The notes beneath the pieces are model-generated. The model worked only from the letters and a program-made list of their open reading frames with translations, did no database searches and was not told the DNA's origin. A stretch of DNA of 64,000 nucleotides from contig OX421502.1 in assembly GCA_949126835.1 (NCBI GenBank), positions 33,089,227 to 33,153,226 of the forward strand, given 5' to 3'. The translations under genes were made by a program, and so were the position numbers. This document shows positions 56,536 to 64,000 of the stretch, one piece after another (within the stretch, counting starts at the first letter, position 1; each line of letters begins with the position of its first letter). This DNA is from Anisus vortex. Lineage: Eukaryota; Mollusca; Gastropoda; Planorbidae.

Positions 56536-57000
56536 TTAATTGGCGTTGTAGAGAAATCAGTTGTTAATAACTTTGATGATCCACTACCATGCTCTCACGG
56601 AAACCATCTTGAACTTTGACTGTGAATGGTCGTTTGACAAAATGCAAAAGGGATGTCAGATAAATTGGAGTTGTAAGATAAAATCTCGCCTGCAAGCATG
56701 TGCAAGTGTTCTTTTACAGAAATCATCATTGTAATCCTTTTGTCTGGTTCAAAGTCATGTTCCTCAGAGAAAGCAACCTGTGCATTTCATTTTCATCCAA
56801 TTTTGTTCATCCAACATAAAATATAAAACCAAACCTAAAGTCTTATTAGTAATGATCGAATCTTTCAGACTAATAATGGCATATTTGGGCCTTGCGTTGA
56901 TCATTTTAACTCACTCGAATGAAATCGAATGGCGAAGATGTTAATCAAGTAAGTTTTTTCTGCAGTTCCCTTTTATCGCCGAATAGTGTTTCGAACTTCG

Positions 57001-57180
57001 ATCTTATCTTATCTTATAAGCTTACAGACGCTCCTTCTAGATAGAAGATTATTACGTCCACTAGGCCCCAAACTCCTGCAGGGCAGCAGGGATCCGTCCG
57101 TGACAGGGATAGAACCCGCGACCTGTCCGTTGGTATCTGGTTGACAGTCCGGTGAACTAACCGCTGGACCAGCCGGCTTC
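57001..57180 (-). mobile_element. SINE family A, near full length
   Basis: On the minus strand: GCCGGCTGGTCCAGCGGTTA, CGGGTTCTATCCCTGTCACG, CTTCTATCTAGAAGGAGCGT, CTGTAAGCTTATAAGATAAG ATAAGAT. The TAAGATAAGA tail is intact, so this is one of the younger copies. Confidence 0.85.
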
Positions 57181-57982
57181 ACCGGTCTTGCTTTCTGAAT
57201 TTAGTTTTGAGTTTACAATGAAGCTAAAAATAAAACACGTTTTACAACATTTCATCACGATAACCATCAGTGTGAAGTATACGCCTAGAGCATTGTTTGG
57301 CGCATCCAACTCACAACTAATTGTGAAAACATTAGCTGCTTTTACATAGAAGATGCTTTTGACACAGCTACTCTCTACTCTCTACACATGTGTGACTAGT
57401 CTACGTGCGTGGCTCTATCTGCGCGTAGACGGGCCCGCCCGGAGATGGATAGATGAGCGGTGTCTCGGTTCCTAAGACCAGCGAAAATGTGTGTTTTCCG
57501 ACGGTCTTAGGCGACCCGCCATGACATAGTCGTTCGACCCCCCAGACTGGGAACCACTGCCCTAAATCCTTAAGCAATGGAGGGTGATTCCCATTCCCAA
57601 ACGATATCTGCACTTCACTCTCCATATATATATTAAATGAGAGAAAGAGAATGAATGAATGTGTGAGAGACGGCTGTACCGTCAAGTGGCAAACAAATCT
57701 GTTGACTTAATCGAAAATAATGAGACCTAGATGCCACATTCTCTGGCATTCCCATGTGCCAAGCATAATTGGTGTAGCAAATAGTATATCTTTATCTTTG
57801 AAAATAATGTTAGGTTGGCTACCTGTACTCTTTTAAATCCTAATTAGATTTTTTTTATTTTTCGATTACAAATCGTTTTGGTTTTTCTTCATTCAAATTA
57901 TTTATTGTTTCAAATTAAAATAAAATAAAAACCAAATTTTTGTTTGTTTAAATGTCAGAAATCGAAATGCTCGTGTGGGAGT

Positions 57983-59362
57983 GAGCGTGTGTGTGTGTGT
58001 CAGTGGATGTGTGTGTGTGTGTGTGTCAGTGGATGTGTGTGTGTGTGTGTGTCAGTGTATGTGTGTGTGTGTGTGTCAGTGGATGTGGGTGTGTGTGTGT
58101 CAGTGGATGTGTGTGTGTGAGTGTGTCAGTGGATCTGTGTGTGTGTGTGTGTGTGTCAGTGTATGTGTGTGTGTGTGTGTGTCAGTGGATGTGTGGGTGT
58201 GTGTGTGTGTCAGTGTATGTGTGTGTGTGTGTGTCAGTGGATGTGGGTGTGTGTGTGTCAGTGGATGTGTGTGTGTGAGTGTGTCAGTGGATCTGTGTGT
58301 GTGTGTGTGTGTCAGTGTATGTGTGTGTGTGTGTGTGTCAGTGGATGTGTGGGTGTGTGTGTGTGTCAGTGGATGTGTGGGTGTGTGTGTCAGTGTATGT
58401 GTGTGTGTGTGTGTCAGTGTATGTGTGTGTGTGTCAGTGTATGTGTGGATGTGTGTGTGTGTGTGTGTCAGTGTATGTGTGGGTGTGTGTGTGTGTCAGT
58501 GTATGTGTGGGTGTGTGTGTGTCAGTGTATGTGTGGGTGTGTGGGTGTCAGTGGATGTGTGTGTGTGTGTCAGTGTATGTGTGTGTGTGTGTGTCAGTGG
58601 ATGTGTGGGTGTGTGTGTGTGTCAGTGTATGTGTGTGTGTGTGTGTGTCAGTGGATGTGTGGGTGTGTGTGTGTGTCAGTGTATGTGTGTGTGTGTGTGT
58701 GTCAGTGTATGTGTGTGTGTGTGTGTGTCAGTGTATGTGTGTGTGTGTGTGTGTCAGTGTATGTGTGTGTGTGTGTGTCAGTGTATGTGTGTGTGTCAGT
58801 GTATGTGTGGATGTGTGTGTGTGTCAGTGTATGTGTGGGTGTCTGTGTGTGTCAGTGTATGTGTGGATGTGTGTGTGTGTCAGTGTATGTGTGTGTGTGT
58901 CAGTGTATGTGTGGATGTGTGTGTGTGTCAGTGTATGTGTGTGTGTGTCAGTGTATGTGTGGATGTGTGTGTGTGTCAGTGTATGTGTGGATGTGTGTGT
59001 GTGTGTGTCAGTGTATGTGTGGGTGTGTGTCAGTGTATGTGTGTGTGTGTCAGTGTATGTGTGGATGTGTGTGTGTGTCAGTGTATGTGTGGGTGTGTGT
59101 CAGTGTATGTGTGTGTGTGTCAGTGGATGTGTGTGTGTGTGTCAGTGTATGTGTGGATGTGTGTGTGTCAGTGTATGTGTGGGTGTGTGTCAGTGTATGT
59201 TTTTGTGTGTCAGTGTATGTGTGGATGTGTGTGTGTGTCAGTGTATGTGTGGGTGTGTGTCAGTGTATGTGTGGGTGTGTGTCAGTGTATGTGTGTGTGT
59301 GTCAGTGTATGTGTGGATGTGTGTGTGTGTCAGTGTATGTGTGGGTGTGTGTGTGTGAGTGG
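57983..59362 (+). repeat. GT-rich satellite with CAGTGTATG punctuation
   Basis: About 1.4 kb of (GT)n tracts interrupted every 20-40 bp by CAGTGTATG or CAGTGGATG, with GGGTGTGTG and GATGTGTG variants. Long open frames on the plus strand (up to 483 codons of C, V, S, G) come from the lack of stop-forming bases and are not genes. Confidence 0.97.
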
Positions 59363-59475
59363 GTATGTAGGCTATGCTTGTGGAGTTTTGGAAGAAGAAC
59401 ACAATTTGATTTACAATACATCCTGACATAGGGAAAAAAAATCCAGCATCAACAACAATAAATGACTATGTTAAC

Positions 59476-59685
59476 AAAGTATTTTATTCATTAAATATCC
59501 CATATCCCATAAAGTATTTTATTCATTAAATATCCCATATCCCATAAAGTATTTTATTCATTAAATATCCCCTGTTCCATAAAGTATTTTATTCATTAAA
59601 ATCCCATATCCCATAAAGTATTTTATTCATTAAATATCCCATATCCCATAAAGTATTTTATTCATTAAATATCCCATATCCCATG
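59476..59685 (+). repeat. Minisatellite, ~35-bp unit, six copies
   Basis: Units of AAAGTATTTTATTCATTAAA TATCCCATATCCCAT; one copy has CCTGTTCCAT and one lacks a TAT. Confidence 0.95.
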
Positions 59686-60017
59686 TGTTATGAAAGGATA
59701 TAATTTATTCTTATCCCGGTGCGCTTTTATTTTTATTTCACATCCAATATACTACAGAATACATTATCATTAAATGAGATTTTTGTTCCCGTCACATATG
59801 CACTGATAGGTTAATGGTGGTGGTGGTGGTGAGGGGAGGGGGGTTGAGGGGGGGCGTATGAGATATTTCGTACGGATGAGTACGGGGAGAGGGAGGGTGT
59901 GTGGTAAATTGACTGAATGTGTACTTACACAAAAATGAATGCATAGCCTTAAATGAAAGTCAACGTGAGTAAATAAGAAATGTAAACAAAAGTATAAATA
60001 GTTTATATAGATTTATC

Positions 60018-60215
60018 TGTTCCCGGGATGGGAGGGTGTCTCCTAGACTACCCAGCTGTGATGGGTACCTGACTTTTAGTTTGGGGTAAAGTGAAGGCGA
60101 CTGGGCATTGTGCTGGCCACACAATTCCCCCTAGTATGCCGTGGCCACAGACACTGGTGAACGCTGCCTCATGGGCCCTGTGGATCAATTTCGCCCGACG
60201 GGATACTTAACTTTT
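60018..60215 (+). mobile_element. SINE family B body
   Basis: GGAGGGTGTCTCCTAGACTA, CTGGGCATTGTGCTGGCCAC, GCCGTGGCCACAGACACTGG and a GGGATACTTAACTTTTTTT end. The tRNA-like head is missing. Confidence 0.75.
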
Positions 60216-61070
60216 TTTAAATGTCCATCTATAGCCTAGTATTTTTTTTGAAAATTGAGCTGTATCCAGTCGAAATGCAATTACTATCTTGTGTGTGTGC
60301 ATGAGTTATCCTCCCTATCGATTAACTGGACGTCGAATCGCATTCTTATTTTGAAAATTGTTCTGCCTTTTCCTTCAAGTTTGAGAACCATTACAATTAT
60401 ATGAATATTTTTTAAAAAGTCAACAATACGAAATTGTAAGGATAGTAACGGGTAGTATTGATTAAGGTCCTACGTTGTGCACCCCCCCCCCCACTTCTTC
60501 CCCAAACAAATTTGAATAAAAGAAACGTTTGTCAAATATTTATCGAAAGCTGGAGGCTTTAGAACAATAAGTTTTTGTTTGTTTGTTTGCGTCCAACTCG
60601 TCTCAGAAGCGTTTTAGATGTTCTTTATATGTGTGGTCGTTTAGTTCGCCTGAATGTGTTATTTCAACGATTCACTGAAACTGAAAGTATTTATAAAGAA
60701 CACACATGTAAAGGGTATATTTAGTATATATTTAAAAAAAATTAAATTGTTATGCTAGTTGTCAAATCAATCCAGTTTCATTCATCCGTGTCATCTTGGG
60801 GGGAGTGGGGGGGGGGGAGGTAGGGTTGCCATATATAGCTGGGACCTCGTCGGGACTCTCTGAGATGGGGGGGGGGTGTAGAAATTAAGTGTGAAAAATG
60901 TATTTAATTTAATTTATATCATTTCATTTCTACAATTACATGGCAGGTTCTTAACTGTGACAATCCCGATAATAATGACAGTCCCTCCCACGGATGGCAA
61001 CCCTGGGGGGGAGGGGGTCGTTGAGAGTCAAAGACCAAAGGTTACAGTGTACTGTGCCATCCATACTTAA

Positions 61071-64000
61071 TTCTCTAAACACACGTTGAAAAGTTGTATT
61101 TGTGTGTGTTCCCTCTAAACACACGTTGAAAAGTTGTATTTGTGTGTGTTCCCTCTAAACACACGTTGAAAAGTTGTATTTGTGTGTGTTCCCTCTAAAC
61201 ACACGTTGAAAAGTTGTATTTGTGTGTGTTCCCTCTAAACACACGTTGAAAAGTTGTATTTGTGTGTGTTCCCTCTAAACACACGTTGAAAATTTGTATT
61301 TGTGTGTGTTTCCTCTAAACACGTATTGAAAAGTTGTATTTGTGTGTGTTCCCTCTAAACACACGTTGAAAAGTTGTATTTGTGTGTGTTTCCTCTAAAC
61401 ACGTATTGAAAAGTTGTATTTGTGTGTGTTCCCTCTAAACACACGTTGAAAAGTTGTATTTGTGTGTGTTTCCTCTAAACACGTATTGAAAAGTTGTATT
61501 TGTGTGTGTTCCCTCTAAACACACGTTGAAAAGTTGTATTTGTGTGTGTTCCCTCTAATCACACGTTGAAAAGTTGTATTTGTGTGTGTTCCCTCTAAAC
61601 ACGTATTGAAAAGTTGTATTTGTGTGTGTTTCCTCTAAACACGTATTGAAAAGTTGTATTTGTGTGTATTCCCTCTAAACACACGTTGAAAAGTTGTATT
61701 TGTGTGTGTTCCCTCTAAACACACGTTGAAAAGTTGTATTTGTGTGTGTTCCCTCTAAACACACGTTGAAAAGTTGTATTTGTGTGTGTTACCTCTAAAC
61801 ACACGTTGAAAAGTTGTATTTGAGTGTGTTTCCTCTAAACACACGTTGAAAAGTTGTATTTGTGTGTGTTCCCTCTAAACACACGTTGAAAAGTTGTATT
61901 TGTGTGTGTTCCCTCTAAACACACGTTGAAAATTTGTATTTGTGTGTGTTTCCTCTAAACACGTATTGAAAAGTTGTATTTGTGTGTGTTCCCTCTAAAC
62001 ACACGTTGAAAAGTTGTATTTGTGTGTGTTTCCTCTAAACACGTATTGAAAAGTTGTATTTGTGTGTGTTCCCTCTAAACACACGTTGAAAAGTTGTATT
62101 TGTGTGTGTTTCCTCTAAACACGTATTGAAAAGTTGTATTTGTGTGTGCTCCCTCTAAACACACGTTGAAAAGTTGTATTTGTGTGTGTTCCCTCTAATC
62201 ACACGTTGAAAAGTTGTATTTGTGTGTGTTTCCTCTAAACACGTATTGAAAAGTTGTATTTGTGTGTGTTTCCTCTAAACACGTATTGAAAAGTTGTATT
62301 TGTGTGTATTCCCTCTAAACACACGTTGAAAAGTTGTATTTGTGTGTGTTCCCTCTAAACACACGTTGAAAAGTTGTATTTGTGTGTGTTCCCTCTAAAC
62401 ACACGTTGAAAAGTTGTATTTGTGTGTGTTACCTCTAAACACACGTTGAAAAGTTGTATTTGAGTGTGTTTCCTCTAAACACACGTTGAAAAGTTGTATT
62501 TGTGTGTGTTCCCTCTAAACACACGTTGAAAAGTTGTATTTGTGTGTGTTTCCTCTAAACACGTATTGAAAAGTTGTATTTGTGTGTGCTCCCTCTAAAT
62601 ACACGTTGAAAAGTTGTATTTGTGTGTTCCCTCTAAACACACGTTGAAAAGTTGTATTTGTGTGTGTTTCCTCTAAACACACGTTGAAAAGTTGTATTTG
62701 TGTGTGTTTCCTCTAAACACACGTTGAAAAGTTGTATTTGTGTGTGTTCCCTCTGAACACACGTTGAAAAGTTGTATTTGTGTGTGTTTCCTCTAAACAC
62801 GTATTGAAAAGTTGTATTTGTGTGTGTTCCCTCTGAACACACGTTGAAAAGTTGTATTTGTGTGTGTTCCCTCTAAACACACGTTGAAAAGTTGTATTTG
62901 TGTGTGTTTCCTCTAAACACGTATTGAAAAGTTTTATTTGTGTGTGTTTCCTCTAAACACACGTTGAAAAGTTGTATTTGTGTGTGTTCCCTCTAAACAC
63001 ACGTTGAAAAGTTGTATTTGTGTGTGTTCCCTCTAATCACACGTTGAAAAGTTGTATTTGTGTGTGTTCCCTCTAAACACGTATTGAAAAGTTGTATTTG
63101 TGTGTGTTTCCTCTAAACACGTATTGAAAAGTTGTATTTGTGTGTGTTCCCTCTAAACACACGTTGAAAAGTTGTATTTGTGTGTGTTCCCTCTAAACAC
63201 ACGTTGAAAAGTTGTATTTTTGTGTGTTCCCTCTAAACACACGTTGAAAAGTTGTATTTGTGTGTGTTACCTCTAAACACACGTTGAAAAGTTGTATTTG
63301 AGTGTGTTTCCTCTAAACACACGTTGAAAAGTTGTATTTGTGTGTGTTCCCTCTAAACACACGTTGAAAAGTTGTATTTGTGTGTGTTCCCTCTAAACAC
63401 ACGTTGAAAATTTGTATTTGTGTGTGTTTCCTCTAAACACGTATTGAAAAGTTGTATTTGTGTGTGTTCCCTCTAAACACACGTTGAAAAGTTGTATTTG
63501 TGTGTGTTTCCTCTAAACACGTATTGAAAAGTTGTATTTGTGTGTGTTCCCTCTAAACACACGTTGAAAAGTTGTATTTGTGTGTGTTTCCTCTAAACAC
63601 GTATTGAAAAGTTGTATTTGTGTGTGTTCCCTCTAAACACACGTTGAAAAGTTGTATTTGTGTGTGTTCCCTCTAATCACACGTTGAAAAGTTGTATTTG
63701 TGTGTGTTTCCTCTAAACACGTATTGAAAAGTTGTATTTGTGTGTGTTTCCTCTAAACACGTATTGAAAAGTTGTATTTGTGTGTATTCCCTCTAAACAC
63801 ACGTTGAAAAGTTGTATTTGTGTGTGTTCCCTCTAAACACACGTTGAAAAGTTGTATTTGTGTGTGTTCCCTCTAAACACACGTTGAAAAGTTGTATTTG
63901 TGTGTGTTACCTCTAAACACACGTTGAAAAGTTGTATTTGAGTGTGTTTCCTCTAAACACACGTTGAAAAGTTGTATTTGTGTGTGTTCCCTCTAAACAC
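61071..64000 (+). repeat. 40-bp satellite, about 73 copies, running off the right edge
   Basis: Unit: ACACGTTGAAAAGTTGTATT TGTGTGTGTTCCCTCTAAAC. Variants include ACGTATTGAA, a TCCTCT or ACCTCT junction, CTCTAATC, TGAGTGTG and TGTGTATT. Rare variants recur at 640-bp steps (16 units), for example TGAGTGTG at about 61821 and 62461, and at about 63300 and 63940. A single 2-bp shortened unit near 62625 shifts the register. The array continues beyond the window. Confidence 0.98.

Noticed and set aside
57975..59426. A 483-codon open frame rich in C, V, S and G
   Set aside because: It is the translation of a GT-rich satellite; three frames are open for the same reason and no start, splice or domain signal exists.
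61071..64000. CRISPR-like array
   Set aside because: Units are contiguous 40-bp repeats with no unique spacers, in a eukaryotic genome; it is a satellite.

Overview
This is a window of animal nuclear DNA, most likely from a gastropod mollusc. It is AT-rich, with small exons and long introns full of repeats. The best protein resemblance is to the Aplysia ADP-ribosyl cyclase, and the retrotransposons and SINEs fit a heterobranch snail or slug. The species assignment is inference from family memory, not from a search.

Three protein-coding genes can be rebuilt exon by exon with consistent splice phases. (1) Bases 734-6695, minus strand: a secreted ADP-ribosyl cyclase of the Aplysia/CD38 family. 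Six coding exons are visible; the last short exon is not seen and probably lies beyond the left edge. (2) Bases 11428-22960, minus strand: a complete TBC1D19 orthologue with 17 coding exons (523 residues), plus a probable non-coding first exon at 24862-24892. (3) Bases 25093-35334, plus strand: a complete ALG5, dolichyl-phosphate beta-glucosyltransferase, with 9 exons (335 residues). TBC1D19 and ALG5 are divergent, with about 200 bp between the first TBC1D19 exon and the ALG5 start codon, so they probably share a bidirectional promoter. Weaker coding evidence exists at 38443-38920 (plus), 39506-39966 (minus, one membrane segment) and 51253-51438 (plus, a type II signal-anchor exon).

The rest is mobile and repetitive DNA. 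There are at least four groups of non-LTR retrotransposon fragments. Two tRNA-derived SINE families are present, and one of them shares its 3' tail with a LINE in the same window. There are hAT-like MITEs with TIRs and 8-bp target duplications, a TTAA-flanked MITE nested in a larger inverted repeat, and about 17 minisatellite arrays. From about 57.9 kb to the right edge most of the sequence is satellite: a GT-rich array, a ~35-bp array, then a 40-bp satellite with a 640-bp higher-order period.

The most unusual feature is a 51-bp minisatellite in TBC1D19 (19441-19937). It is made from an exon end plus its splice donor. Ten copies of the donor region are present, and the first three extra donors would add 17, 34 or 51 residues in frame. 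Several other minisatellites also lie against exon boundaries.
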